From Actinoplanes flavus (GTDB lineage: Bacteria > Actinomycetota > Actinomycetes > Mycobacteriales > Micromonosporaceae), in NCBI RefSeq assembly GCF_017592555.1, contig NZ_JAGFNS010000026.1, positions 67,765-131,764 on the forward strand: a stretch of 64,000 nucleotides of DNA, read 5' to 3'. Numbering within the stretch: the stretch's first letter is position 1; every line of letters begins with the position of its first letter. The notes beneath the pieces are model-generated. The model saw only the letters and a program-made list of their open reading frames with translations, had not been told where the DNA came from and searched no databases. This document shows, in pieces, positions 17,289 to 26,202 of this stretch. A program made the position numbers and the translations under genes.

Positions 17289-17744
17289 GTGCAGATCTCC
17301 GCGCGCGGCGACTACGCGGTCCGGGCCGCCCTCAGTTTGGCGCAGGCCTACCCCGCACTGATGTCCGCTCAGGCCATTGCCCAAGACCAGAACATGCCCC
17401 GCAAGTTCCTCGAGGCGGTGCTAGCCGACCTGCGCCGCGCCGGGGTGGTGCGGGCGCAGCGGGGCGCCGAGGGCGGCTACACGCTGTCGCACCCCCCACG
17501 GGACGTGACCATCGGTCAGATCCTGCGGGCGGTCGACGGACCGCTCGCCGGTGTGCGCGGCCTCCGTCCGGAGGAGACTCAGTACACGGGAGCCGCCGAG
17601 AACCTGCCCAACCTGTGGGTGGCGGTGCGCGCGGCGGTCCGTGAGGTGGTCGACGAGGTGAGCCTCGCCGAGCTGATCAGCGGGCGGATGCCGGCGCACG
17701 TGCGCAAGCTGACCACCCGCCCGGACGCCTGGCAGCCACGCTGA
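17289..17744 (+). CDS. Rrf2-family transcriptional regulator without cluster cysteines
   Basis: A 151-residue winged-helix regulator starting QISARGDYAVRAALSLAQA, the classic Rrf2 opening, with the recognition region QAIAQDQNMPRKFLEAVLADLRRAG and wing QRGAEGGYTLSHPPRDVTIG. Rrf2 proteins such as IscR and NsrR usually sense through an Fe-S cluster held by three cysteines near residues 90-105. None is present here, so the sensing mode must differ. The GTG start at 17289 lacks a clear ribosome site, as would fit a leaderless message. Confidence 0.9.
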   Translation: MQISARGDYAVRAALSLAQAYPALMSAQAIAQDQNMPRKFLEAVLADLRRAGVVRAQRGAEGGYTLSHPPRDVTIGQILRAVDGPLAGVRGLRPEETQYTGAAENLPNLWVAVRAAVREVVDEVSLAELISGRMPAHVRKLTTRPDAWQPR

Positions 17745-17799
17745 CGTTTGTGGATCCGGCCGATCGGGAACCGATGCGCCATCAGAAAGGAGCTTTCCG

Positions 17800-17982
17800 A
17801 TGGGCATCGTCTACCGCAGCCGGAAGAAGATCGGTCCGCTGGTCCTGAACTTCACCGAGAACGGCTACTCGTCCTGGAGCCTCAAGATCGGGCGCTGGTC
17901 GTGGAACTCCAAGACCCGCGCGCACCGCGTCGACCTGCCCGGCCCGCTGTCCTGGAAGCAGGACAAGAGCCGCTCCCGCTAG
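17800..17982 (+). CDS. DUF4236 family small protein
   Basis: A 60-residue basic protein with an excellent ribosome site (AGAAAGGAG, seven bases from ATG 17800). The opening MGIVYRSRKKIGPLVLNFTENG fits the DUF4236 N-terminal pattern seen in many actinobacterial and phage proteins. Trp-rich middle, Arg/Lys-rich tail. Function unknown. Its stop codon overlaps the stop of the convergent TcmP-like gene. Confidence 0.75.
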   Translation: MGIVYRSRKKIGPLVLNFTENGYSSWSLKIGRWSWNSKTRAHRVDLPGPLSWKQDKSRSR

Positions 17983-18887
17983 GACGGCGCCCGCTCGATC
18001 ACCACGTCGCCGCCGAGCCGTCCGTGCGCGGGTTCCCGAGTGACCGTGCCCGCGTCGATCATCGCGTGCAGCACCCGGGTCGCGTCGGCGGCCCGGTAGA
18101 CGGTCTCGGTGAGGGCGAAGGTGCGCAGCTCGGTCACGGTCGCCCGGCCCACCTCGGACAGGTGGGCCAGCAGTTCACGGCGGAGCGGGCCGGGATCGGG
18201 ACGGAGCGCGATGTCGATCAGGTGCCGCTCCGGGTCGGCGGGATCGCGTAGGCGTACCCCGGCGAATTCGTCGACCGCCCAGAGTGCCTCCTTGAAGCTC
18301 TCCAGGCTCTTCGCGGAGGTGGTGGCGAAAGCCACCACCTCGCCGGGCTCCGGCCCGGTGGCCAACTCGGCCGCCGTCACCAGCGGAAACCCCAGGCCCC
18401 GATAGGGGTCGACCGGGCTGCCGGGCGGCAGCGCCAGCAGCACCTCGGCCGGCTTCCCGGCCGCGATCGCGCCGACGGTGGTCACCGCGGGCGGTTCACC
18501 CACGGCCGTCGCGTCGAGAAACCCCAGCAGCGGTACGCGCACCGCGCCGGCCGCACGCAACGCCACCGCCAGCCGCTCGTCCGTCCCGCCGCCCACCGGC
18601 AGCACCGTGAGCCCGGCCCCCGCGCCGGCGTCGCGTTGCGCCGCGGTGAGCCGCTCCCCCACCCCGGTGACGTCGGCGCCCACCGCCACCATGGACAGTT
18701 CCCGCCCCCGGGACAGGCCGGGCAGGTCGGCCAGGACCCGGACCGCCGCCTCGGCAGCCATCCCGTCGTCCGCGTCGGCGTAGCCGTGCACATAGGTCGC
18801 CCGCCGGGCGTGATGAAGCGCACCCGCGGCCCATGCCTGCAGGTGGCGGACGAGTAGTTCACGTTTCACAGCGCCGATTGGGGACAT
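17979..18887 (-). CDS. TcmP-like protein (putative)
   Basis: A 302-residue protein. The N-terminus KRELLVRHLQAWAAGAL...RRATYVHGYADADDG resembles the opening of three-Cys-motif partner (TcmP) proteins, which have a Rossmann, methyltransferase-like fold, and the C-terminal third looks like a winged helix (SEVGRATVTELRTFALTETVYR). TcmP normally accompanies a Cys-rich partner, and none is present nearby, so this is either a stand-alone relative or a misassignment. No membrane or signal segment. Convergent with the DUF4236 gene. Confidence 0.55.
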   Translation of the reverse strand: MSPIGAVKRELLVRHLQAWAAGALHHARRATYVHGYADADDGMAAEAAVRVLADLPGLSRGRELSMVAVGADVTGVGERLTAAQRDAGAGAGLTVLPVGGGTDERLAVALRAAGAVRVPLLGFLDATAVGEPPAVTTVGAIAAGKPAEVLLALPPGSPVDPYRGLGFPLVTAAELATGPEPGEVVAFATTSAKSLESFKEALWAVDEFAGVRLRDPADPERHLIDIALRPDPGPLRRELLAHLSEVGRATVTELRTFALTETVYRAADATRVLHAMIDAGTVTREPAHGRLGGDVVIERAPS

Positions 18888-18944
18888 ACCGCAGTTTCTA
18901 CCCTGTCCACTTAGCTACCGGAAACTTGTACCCAGGGTGTTCGC

Positions 18945-20516
18945 ATGAGCACTATGGGATACATGGCCCCTCCGCTCGCCGAACTGACCGCCCAGGCGCA
19001 GACGCTCACGTCCGCCGGCGACCTGATGGGCGCCCGGGCCGTCCTCGACGACGTCCTCCGCGGCGCCGACGCCGATCCCCGCCGCGCCACCGCCGACCTG
19101 GCGGTGGCCGCCGCCCTGCACGCCCGAGTCCTGATCGCCCTCGGCGACCCCGAGTCGGCCCGGCTGTGGGCCGCCTTCGCGCACTCCGCCGAGGAGCGGC
19201 TGCACGGCCCGCGCGACGAGCGCACCATCGCGGCCGCCGCCATGCACGCCGCGGTCCTCCAGCGGATCGGCCAGCACGGCCGGGCCGCCTCCGTCTACCA
19301 CGACCTGATCGGCGAGCTGGCCCTGATGGACGGCCCCGACTCGCCGCGGGTGCTGGCCGCCGAGGCCGACCTGGCCACCGCCGAGCACGCGGCCGGCCAC
19401 TGCGGCACGGCCCGGGCCCGGCTGGCCCGCGCCTGGCGGCGGCACAGCCGGGTGCACGGCGACGCCGCACCGGCCGGCATCAAGATGCTGGCCCGGCTCG
19501 GCGCCATGGAGCGTGAGTGCGGCCGCGACGAGGAGGCCCGCGAGCATCTCGCACTGGCCGGCGAGCTGAGCGCCCGCCACCTGCCGGCCGACCACCCGCT
19601 GGCCCGGCAGGCGACCGCGCTGGTCGACGGCACGGCGTCCGGGCGGCACACCTGCGGCACCCGGGACACCTCCGGCGGGCGCCCGTTCAGGCCGTTCCCG
19701 CGCCGGCCCACGGTGCCCGACACGACCGGGGCCCGGCCGTCGGTGTTCCCGGCCGTGGCGCCCGGCCAGCCACCGCCCGACGACCGTCCCACCGACCCCA
19801 ACGGCACGGTCTACCCGGTTCCGGCCGACGAGCTCTACGACGACATGCCACCGGCCGACGACCGCGAGACCGATCCCAACGGCACCGTCTACCAGCAGCC
19901 GCTCTATCTCAGCGACGTGCACCGGCTGCCCGGCGACCTGACCGGCCGGCACGCCCGGGCCGACACGCCACCGCCGCTGCCCGGCAACCGTGCGCCCGAC
20001 TACGGCGAGGACGGCCGGCCCCTGCCTGTCGGCACCGCGCCGACCGGCACCCGCAGCGATCCGCCGAACTCACGGCGCCTCCCGGTCCGCACCGGCCGGC
20101 CGGCCGGATCCCGCGTCGCCCACCCGCTGCTGCTGGCCACGGTTCTCGCCGCCGGGGTGGCGGCGGCCGCCGTCGTGGTCATCCTGACCCTGCCCGGCGC
20201 GGACGGCGCCACCCAGCCGACCGCCCAGCCGGCCGTCCAGGAGCCGGTCAAGCCCTCCGCCGTGCCGGGCGCCCCACAGAACGTGCGGTCGCGTGACAAC
20301 GGCGACAGTGTCTCTCTCCAGTGGGTCTACCCCCGCGACGCCACGAAGGCGGTGCTGATCACCGGGGGCCGGGCCGGTCAGCCACCCGTCAAGATCGCGG
20401 ACCTGCCGGCCGGGGCCGCCGACTACGTCGTCTACAGCCTCAACGAGAAGCTGAACTACTGCTTCACCGTCGCGGTGGGTGACGCCGCCGCCGCGCCGGT
20501 GTGCACCAGCCGTTGA
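18945..20516 (+). CDS. TPR protein with membrane anchor and extracytoplasmic FN3-like domain
   Basis: A 523-residue protein. Residues 1-225 are helical TPR-like repeats. A Pro-rich, low-complexity linker follows with two near-copies of a DRxTDPNGTVY motif (~280 and ~310). One membrane helix (PLLLATVLAAGVAAAAVVVILTL) lies near 405-427, and the last ~75 residues are a beta domain starting PGAPQNVRSRDNGDSVSLQW, typical of fibronectin type III. The repeat part should be cytoplasmic and the FN3 part outside. The same-strand GGDEF gene starts 94 bases downstream and also begins with TPR-like repeats. Role unknown. Confidence 0.75.
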   Translation: MSTMGYMAPPLAELTAQAQTLTSAGDLMGARAVLDDVLRGADADPRRATADLAVAAALHARVLIALGDPESARLWAAFAHSAEERLHGPRDERTIAAAAMHAAVLQRIGQHGRAASVYHDLIGELALMDGPDSPRVLAAEADLATAEHAAGHCGTARARLARAWRRHSRVHGDAAPAGIKMLARLGAMERECGRDEEAREHLALAGELSARHLPADHPLARQATALVDGTASGRHTCGTRDTSGGRPFRPFPRRPTVPDTTGARPSVFPAVAPGQPPPDDRPTDPNGTVYPVPADELYDDMPPADDRETDPNGTVYQQPLYLSDVHRLPGDLTGRHARADTPPPLPGNRAPDYGEDGRPLPVGTAPTGTRSDPPNSRRLPVRTGRPAGSRVAHPLLLATVLAAGVAAAAVVVILTLPGADGATQPTAQPAVQEPVKPSAVPGAPQNVRSRDNGDSVSLQWVYPRDATKAVLITGGRAGQPPVKIADLPAGAADYVVYSLNEKLNYCFTVAVGDAAAAPVCTSR

Positions 20517-20609
20517 CATCGCAACCGTTCCGCAACCGATCGGGATCCTCTCTGCCACCGTGGCACCGGACCGTGAACTGTCACGGAGCAACTACAGGAA
20601 GTAGGGACA

Positions 20610-22184
20610 GTGACGACGGAAACGGCGAGCCGGGTTCCCACCGAGCCTCACGACGAGCTCGGTGCCCTCGAAGCCGCCCTCGCGGAACTCGAGTCCCGGC
20701 CTCCGTCCCGGTTCCGGTCGATCTGGGGGCCCTCCCTCGAACTGCGGCAGCGGGCCACCGAACTGGGCGCCGAGGAGGTCGCCCAGCGCGCCGTCCTGCT
20801 CCAGGCCGGCGTGCTGCTCCGCAAAGGGCGCACCGGCGAGGGCGGGCAGCTGGCCCACCAGGTCCGGGCCTGGGCCGAGCAGAACGAGGCGCGCTATCTG
20901 CTGGCCCGCGCGCACCGCGAGCTGTCCGTGTTCTACCGGCACGTGGGCGACTACTCGGACGGGCTGAACCACGCCGTGCAGAGCGTCGCCTACCTCACCG
21001 ACGACGTGCCACCCCACCTGCGCGCCCGGCACCTGATGACGCTCGCGGTCGCGCTGGACGACACCGGCGCCCACGAGGACGGCAAACGCCGCTCCCAGGA
21101 GGCCCTCGCGCTGTCCGCGGCGGCCGGCGACCACGAGATGATGATGTCGCTGCTCAACAACATGGCGTACACCGCGGTGGAGACCGGCGACGAGCCGGAG
21201 GCCCGGATGCTGGTCGGGCAGATGCGCGAGGTCCAGACCCGGACCCATGTCCGGTTCACCGCCAACGAGCTGGACACCATGGCCCAGGTCGAGCTGATGG
21301 GCGGCTGCTACGCCGCCGTCGAGGAACTGCTCTCCCCGGTCCTGGCCGACCTGGTCGCCGCCACCGAGGGTGACGCGGTCGCCGAGTGCCACCTCACCCT
21401 GGCCCAGGCCCGCCGCCTGGCCGGCCGGTACGACGACGCGCAGACCGCTCTGGACGCGACCGGTCGCCTCTGCGCCGAACGCGGGCTGGCCGCCATCGGC
21501 GCCCGGGTCCGGCAGGAGCAGGCCGCGCTCTACGCCGCCACCGGGCGGTTTGCCGAGGCGTACGAGGAGCATCGCGCCTTCCACGCCGCCGCCACCGCGC
21601 TCCAGTCGGTGCAGCGCGACGCCCGGGCACGTGCGCTGCAGGCCGTCTTCGAGGCCGACGAGGCCCGCCGGGACAGCGAACACTTCCGCGAGATGGCCCA
21701 CCGGGACGCCCTGACCGGCCTCTACAACCGCCGCTACGTCAACGAGCGGGTGCCGGCCCTGCTGCTGGAGGCGACCGCCCGCCGCCTGCCGCTGTCGATG
21801 GCCATCATCGACCTGGACCACTTCAAACGGATCAACGACACCCTCTCGCACACCACCGGCGACATGGTCCTCCAGCACGTCGCCGAGTTGCTGGAGGAGG
21901 CCGCCTCCGGCCCGGCCGTCGCCGCGCGTATGGGCGGCGAGGAGTTCCTGCTGGTCCTGCCGGGCGTCGACGCCGAGGAGGCCGCGGTCCGCTGCGAACG
22001 CCTCCGCCTGCGCATCCGCGCCCACGGCTGGGAACCCATCACCGGCACCCTCCAGGTGACCACCAGCATCGGCGTCACCACGGTCGCCGAGGGCCGCGAC
22101 ACCTTCTCGGCGCTGCTCTCCACCGCCGACCGCAACCTCTACACCGCCAAACGGGGCGGCCGGGACCGCGTCGTCGCCGACTGA
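20610..22184 (+). CDS. TPR-GGDEF diguanylate cyclase (cytoplasmic)
   Basis: A 524-residue protein without membrane helices. Residues ~15-350 are TPR-like helical repeats (for example LLARAHRELSVFYRHVGDYSDGL). The last ~165 residues form a GGDEF domain starting HRDALTGLYNRRYV, with the active site MGGEEFLLVLPG. GGEEF is compatible with cyclic di-GMP synthesis. The usual RxxD inhibition site upstream of the signature is missing. GTG 20610 follows AGGAAGTAGGG. Together with the 7TM-PAS-GGDEF protein at 9287 this makes two predicted cyclases in the window, both without an I-site. Confidence 0.9.
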   Translation: MTTETASRVPTEPHDELGALEAALAELESRPPSRFRSIWGPSLELRQRATELGAEEVAQRAVLLQAGVLLRKGRTGEGGQLAHQVRAWAEQNEARYLLARAHRELSVFYRHVGDYSDGLNHAVQSVAYLTDDVPPHLRARHLMTLAVALDDTGAHEDGKRRSQEALALSAAAGDHEMMMSLLNNMAYTAVETGDEPEARMLVGQMREVQTRTHVRFTANELDTMAQVELMGGCYAAVEELLSPVLADLVAATEGDAVAECHLTLAQARRLAGRYDDAQTALDATGRLCAERGLAAIGARVRQEQAALYAATGRFAEAYEEHRAFHAAATALQSVQRDARARALQAVFEADEARRDSEHFREMAHRDALTGLYNRRYVNERVPALLLEATARRLPLSMAIIDLDHFKRINDTLSHTTGDMVLQHVAELLEEAASGPAVAARMGGEEFLLVLPGVDAEEAAVRCERLRLRIRAHGWEPITGTLQVTTSIGVTTVAEGRDTFSALLSTADRNLYTAKRGGRDRVVAD

Positions 22185-22749
22185 CATATTCGGTACGAGC
22201 GGCGACCGGTCCCCCGGTCACCACGCGAGCCCCGAGCCGGGTCACGGCCGTAGCGCGCCCACCGGCGTACAGCGCGGCGAGACCTCACCCCGAACCAGCC
22301 GCCCACCACCCAGCGACACCGTCTCCACAGCCGGCGGGCGGCCCACCGGCGACCACTCACGGAACGCCCGCGGCCGTTGGCCGCCCGGACACCGAGCCGA
22401 AGGTGTCCAGCTGGTCGTGAGCGCTGTCCCAGCCCTCTCGCAACAGCACTGACCGCCAGCCGACCCATCCCGCCAGGCCACAAGAGCCGCCCCCACCCCC
22501 TCGCCACAGCACTGACCGCCAGCCGACCCATCCCGCCAGGCCACAAGAGCCGCCCCCACCCCCTCGCCACAGCACTCACCGCCAGCCGACCCGTTCCGGC
22601 TGGTCGTGGGAGCTGTTTCGAGCGCTCCGAAACAGCTCGCAGGGCCGGCCGGGCGAGATCGACTACAGCGCGTGGGCACCTTCTGAACGGACATTCCGGA
22701 CCGGCGGGCGGCGACTGAAAATGTCAGAGGGTGCTGACATCATCGGAGC
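22185..22749. other. 565-base gene-free region
   Basis: No convincing coding frame. The central part is tandem and palindromic repeat (annotated separately at 22444-22637). The outer parts have no visible structure apart from a possible promoter for the DinB gene near 22700-22749. Confidence 0.6.
22444..22637. repeat. 63-bp tandem repeat followed by a palindromic element
   Basis: Two identical 63-bp copies (22444-22506 and 22507-22569) starting CAGCACTGACCGCCAGCC are followed by a partial third copy to about 22590. This runs into CGGCTGGTCGTGGG and a strong hairpin, AGCTGTTTCG...CGAAACAGCT (22611-22637). The CGGCTGG/CCAGCCG ends match the palindromes downstream of the DinB gene. Confidence 0.8.
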
Positions 22750-23271
22750 ATGCTCGATGACGCGCCGATCGTCTTTCCGTCGCCCACCGCCCCGGCCGCC
22801 GGGCGGGCGGAGGTCTTCGTCCGCTACCTGGACTATTTCCGGGAGAGCCTGCTGTCCAAGGTGTCCGCGCTGCCGGAGGCCGAGTTGCGCACCAGCCGCC
22901 TGCCCAGCGGGTGGACGCCGTTGGAGCTGGTCAAGCACCTGCGCTTCGTCGAGCTCCGTTGGATCGAGTGGGGCTTCCAGGGCCGTGACGTCGGCGATCC
23001 GTGGGGCGACCGGCGCGACGACCGCTGGCACGTCGAGCCATCGGAGACCCTGACCCACCTGACGGCCGCACTGCGCGCCCAGGGCGAGCACACGACCGCC
23101 GTGATCACCGGCAGCGATCTGACCGTGGCCGGGCAGCCGGGCCCTCGTTGGGACGGCGCCGACCCAGCCACCCTGGAGCGGGTCCTCTTCCACCTGCTCC
23201 AGGAGTATGCGCGGCATCTCGGCCACCTCGACATCGTCGCCGAACTCGCCGGCGGCCCCACCGGCGAGTAA
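22750..23271 (+). CDS. DinB-superfamily protein (DUF664)
   Basis: A 173-residue helical protein of the DinB/DUF664 type. The N-terminal helix carries YLDYFRESLLSKVSALPEAELRTS, followed by SGWTPLELVKHLRFVELRW and FHLLQEYARHLGHLDIVAEL. These put a His in helix 2 and an HxxH-like pair in helix 4, as in metal-binding four-helix DinB proteins. Many actinobacterial members use mycothiol as co-substrate for thiol transfer or detoxification; which substrate applies here is unknown. ATG 22750 is the start. The gene is flanked on both sides by repeats. Confidence 0.85.
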   Translation: MLDDAPIVFPSPTAPAAGRAEVFVRYLDYFRESLLSKVSALPEAELRTSRLPSGWTPLELVKHLRFVELRWIEWGFQGRDVGDPWGDRRDDRWHVEPSETLTHLTAALRAQGEHTTAVITGSDLTVAGQPGPRWDGADPATLERVLFHLLQEYARHLGHLDIVAELAGGPTGE

Positions 23272-23683
23272 CCCACCCACGCCACGAACGAAGGGCTGGC
23301 CGCCGGCAGCGATCTCGCCCAGCCGGCCGCCGGCGCTGCCTCAGCCCTTCGCCAGCCGAGCCCTCCGGCTCGCTGTCAGTGCTGTCCCCGCGCCGTTGAG
23401 ACGACACCCACGACCAGCCGAGCCACTCCTACCACCGCCAGCATTGCCTCAACACCGTCGGCACGCCCCCGACCGCACCGCTCCGGCTGGCTGCCAGGGC
23501 GCTGCCTCAGCGCCCTCGAGGCAGCGCCCACGACCAGCCGAGTCACTGCAGGTCGCCGCACTGGGTACAGCGTTCGGGTGGGGCGGCTCGGCTGGCTGTC
23601 AAGGCTGTCCCGGGCGCCTTGAGACAGCGCCCACGACCAGCTAGGCAAGATCGACTGGCGGCCGCGGCGGTGGGTGTGCGGTG
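23272..23683. repeat. Gene-free region with three REP-like imperfect palindromes
   Basis: No gene. Three related elements of 55-60 bp lie at about 23365-23422, 23483-23542 and 23588-23643. Each begins CGGCTSG, has a central stem such as GGGCGCTGCCTC with GAGGCAGCGCCC, and ends CCCACGACCAGC. The fourth relative is at 22597-22637. They look like a small family of non-coding palindromic repeats that may terminate or stabilise flanking transcripts. Confidence 0.7.
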
Positions 23684-24697
23684 TCAGAGGTCGAGGTCGG
23701 CCAGGAGGGGGTAGTGGTCGGAGGCCTGGGCGGTCAGGTCGTCGCGGATCACCCGGAGGTGCTGGGCCCGGGCGGCCAGTGGCGGGCTGGCCAGGAGGTA
23801 GTCGAGGCGGACGGGGGCGAATTCGTGGCCGGCGTAGGCCGTCGGGACGGTGTGGCCGTCACCGGACCCGACGGTGTGCCACAGGTCGACGAAGCCCTCC
23901 TCCCGGAAGGCCGCCAGGGCTCTCGTGTCGGGGCGGCCGTCAGGGCCGAGGTGCCGCTTGCGGTAGAGAGCCGGCAGGCCGGCCAGCGCCGCAGTGTGGT
24001 CGCCCGCCGGGTCCAGGCTGTTCGCGACGCCCGCCGGGCTCGGGCCGCTCGCGACGCCCGCCGGGCTCGGGCCGTTCCCGACGCCCGCCGGGCTCGGGCC
24101 GCTCGCGACACCCGCCGGGTCCAGGCCGCTCGCGACACCCGCCGGGCTCGGGCCGCTCGCGACGCCCGCCGGTGCCGGGCCGCTCGTGTCGACCGCCGGG
24201 GTCGGGGGGTTCGTGTCGACCGCCGAGGCCTGGGGGTTCGGGTTGTGGGGCGGGGCCAGGCCGTTCATGTCGCCGGCTATGAGGGTCAGGCCGTTCGGGG
24301 TGGCGTGGCGGGCGGCCAGCCAGCGGGCCTCGCGCATCCGGCGGTAGGGGGAGAACGGGTTGAGATGGGCGCTGACGACCGTCAACGGGCCGGCCGGAGT
24401 GGGCACCACCGCCACGGCCGCGGCGTGATGCAACCGCCAGCTGATCCGGGCGCGCCGCACGATCCGCAGCGGCTCGCGGACCAGCACGGCGACCGGCTGG
24501 GCGAGGACGGAGGGGGCCAGGTGGGCGGTCATGTCCAGGGCGGCGGCGAGTTCCCGGAGGCGGCGACCGCCGTACCGGTGGAAGCCTTGCAGCTCCTGAA
24601 GGGTGACCACGTCGGGGCGCGCCTGATCGATCACCTTGATGATCGATGGCAGGCGGTCGCCGCCGCCGTTCTTGATGTTCCAGGTGAGCACTCTCAT
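23684..24697 (-). CDS. Endonuclease/exonuclease/phosphatase-fold hydrolase with repeat insertion
   Basis: A 337-residue EEP-fold hydrolase. Catalytic landmarks are TWNIKNGG (residues 5-12, metal-binding Asn), LQELQG (Glu35), AGDMNG (Asp143/Asn145) and a terminal SDHYPLL (Asp327/His328). The family cleaves phosphodiesters in nucleic acids, sphingolipids or inositol phosphates. Residues ~160-232 are a Pro/Ala/Gly repeat insertion (nine-residue units like PAGVASGPS) between two catalytic motifs; the family lacks this, so it is probably a surface loop. ATG 24697 overlaps the PAP2 stop (ATGA). It closes a lipid-related operon, so a phospholipid head-group substrate is plausible. Confidence 0.85.
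   Translation of the reverse strand: MRVLTWNIKNGGGDRLPSIIKVIDQARPDVVTLQELQGFHRYGGRRLRELAAALDMTAHLAPSVLAQPVAVLVREPLRIVRRARISWRLHHAAAVAVVPTPAGPLTVVSAHLNPFSPYRRMREARWLAARHATPNGLTLIAGDMNGLAPPHNPNPQASAVDTNPPTPAVDTSGPAPAGVASGPSPAGVASGLDPAGVASGPSPAGVGNGPSPAGVASGPSPAGVANSLDPAGDHTAALAGLPALYRKRHLGPDGRPDTRALAAFREEGFVDLWHTVGSGDGHTVPTAYAGHEFAPVRLDYLLASPPLAARAQHLRVIRDDLTAQASDHYPLLADLDL
24025..24190. repeat. 27-bp in-frame minisatellite inside the EEP gene
   Basis: About six tandem copies of a 27-base unit (CGCCCGCCGGGCTCGGGCCG is typical) encode repeated PAGVASGPS/PAGVASGLD blocks. The period is a multiple of three, so copy-number changes keep the frame. Confidence 0.85.
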
Positions 24698-26169
24698 CCG
24701 ACGGTCTCCAGGCGGCGGCCGTGGGTGGCCTGCGCGGCCTCCTCGGCGGCTTCGGCGGCGGTCCCGGCGTGCGCGTTGGGCCGGACCGTCCACCACAGCA
24801 CGGTGACCCAGGCGGCGGTGAGCAGCACGGCGCCGAGGAAGTCGGTGGGATGGTGCATGCCGCGGTACATGCGGGAGAGCGCCACGCCGAGCGGCATGAT
24901 CACGGCGAGGGCCGGGAAGATCCAGCGCCACGGCTTGTGGACCCGGGCCATCACGATGATCGCGATGGCGGTCCAGAGGCAGATGGTGGCGGCGATGTGA
25001 CCGGACGGGAAGGACGAGGTCGGCATCTGGCCGTCGAGTTGTTCGACCGGCGGGCGCGGGCGGTCGACGGCGGCGGCCGCGCAGAGGAAGAGGGTCAGTT
25101 CGCCGAACATGGTGAGGGCCAGGAACAGCACCGGCCGCCACTGCCGCCAGAGGGCCAGCGCGATCGGGCAGAAGATCAGCGAGATGATCAGGATGGCGTG
25201 TGTGTCGCCGGCTTTGCTCCACATCCAGCTGAGGTGGTCCAGGGACGGGGTGCGGAAGCTCTGCAGCCACGCGGGGACGGCCTCGTCGAAGGCGGGGGTC
25301 CAGCGGGTGACGGTGTAGCCGGTCAGGTAGAGCAGGCCGAAGACGAAGACCCAGCCGACCAGGATCTCGGCGCCCTTGGCCCACGGGTGCGGCAGGACGG
25401 CGCCCTCGGCGGGGGCCGGGCGCAGGTCGGGGCCGGACTCCGGTTCCAGGCCGTCGGTGATCGGCGGGGTGGGGTGGCCGGCCTCGCGGCGCCAGATCCG
25501 GAAGGCGTAGGCGGTCACGCTGATCCAGGCGAGCCCGAGCATCCAGCCGCCGAGCACGTCGGAGAGGAAGTGCACGCCGAGGGCGATGCGGGTGAAGCCG
25601 ACCGCGACGACCAGCACGGCGGCCAGGCCGACGAACCAGGGCCGCCACCGGCGGCGTACGGCGGGCAGGAGGACCAGCACGATCATGCCGTAGACGACCA
25701 TCGAGCCGAGCGCGTGCCCGCTCGGGAAGCTGTTGCCGGGGGCCGAGGCGACGGGCACCTCGACGACCGGGCGCAGCCGGCCGATCAGCGCTTTCAGCGA
25801 CGGGTCGAGGATCAGCGCCCCGGCGCCGGTGACCAGCAGGTAGATCGCCGGGCGGGGGCGGCGGCGGACCATCAGCAGCGCGGCCAGCAGCACGACGAGC
25901 GGCACCAGCACACCGCGACCGCCGAACGAGGACACCTGTTGCAGGACCGCGACCAGGGCGTCCGAACCGGACGCCCACCGGTTCAGCCCGTCGGCGACGG
26001 CCCGGTCCAGGTCCTGCAACGGCTGCCAGTGGAACCGCACGAGCAGCAGCAGGACACCGAAGGTCAGGCCGATCGCGGCCACCACGAGCAGGCCGAGCAC
26101 GCTGCGCTCGGCGAAGTGACGCACCGGCGCCCAGCCGGCGCGTTCCACCACACGGTTGTCATCGGTCAC
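24694..26169 (-). CDS. Tandem PAP2-domain membrane phosphatase
   Basis: A 491-residue membrane protein made of two type-2 phosphatidic-acid phosphatase halves. Half 1 has KALIGRLRP, PSGHA and GFTRIALGVHFLSD. Half 2 has a C1 motif reduced to VDRPRPP, then FPSGHIAAT and SRMYRGMHHPTDFLG. Enzymes of this family remove phosphate from phosphatidate, lysolipids or undecaprenyl pyrophosphate at the outer face of the membrane. Half 1 has complete motifs; half 2 lacks the leading Lys. I chose GTG 26169, with GGAG six bases upstream. It lies in an operon with a lipid kinase, so the two may set the balance between diacylglycerol and phosphatidate. Confidence 0.88.
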   Translation of the reverse strand: MTDDNRVVERAGWAPVRHFAERSVLGLLVVAAIGLTFGVLLLLVRFHWQPLQDLDRAVADGLNRWASGSDALVAVLQQVSSFGGRGVLVPLVVLLAALLMVRRRPRPAIYLLVTGAGALILDPSLKALIGRLRPVVEVPVASAPGNSFPSGHALGSMVVYGMIVLVLLPAVRRRWRPWFVGLAAVLVVAVGFTRIALGVHFLSDVLGGWMLGLAWISVTAYAFRIWRREAGHPTPPITDGLEPESGPDLRPAPAEGAVLPHPWAKGAEILVGWVFVFGLLYLTGYTVTRWTPAFDEAVPAWLQSFRTPSLDHLSWMWSKAGDTHAILIISLIFCPIALALWRQWRPVLFLALTMFGELTLFLCAAAAVDRPRPPVEQLDGQMPTSSFPSGHIAATICLWTAIAIIVMARVHKPWRWIFPALAVIMPLGVALSRMYRGMHHPTDFLGAVLLTAAWVTVLWWTVRPNAHAGTAAEAAEEAAQATHGRRLETVG

Positions 26170-26202
26170 GGCGCACTCCAACGGATCGGGGTGCGCCGTT
26201 CC

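Noticed and set aside
22444..22590. CRISPR-like tandem repeat
   Set aside because: The 63-bp copies are directly abutting with no spacers.
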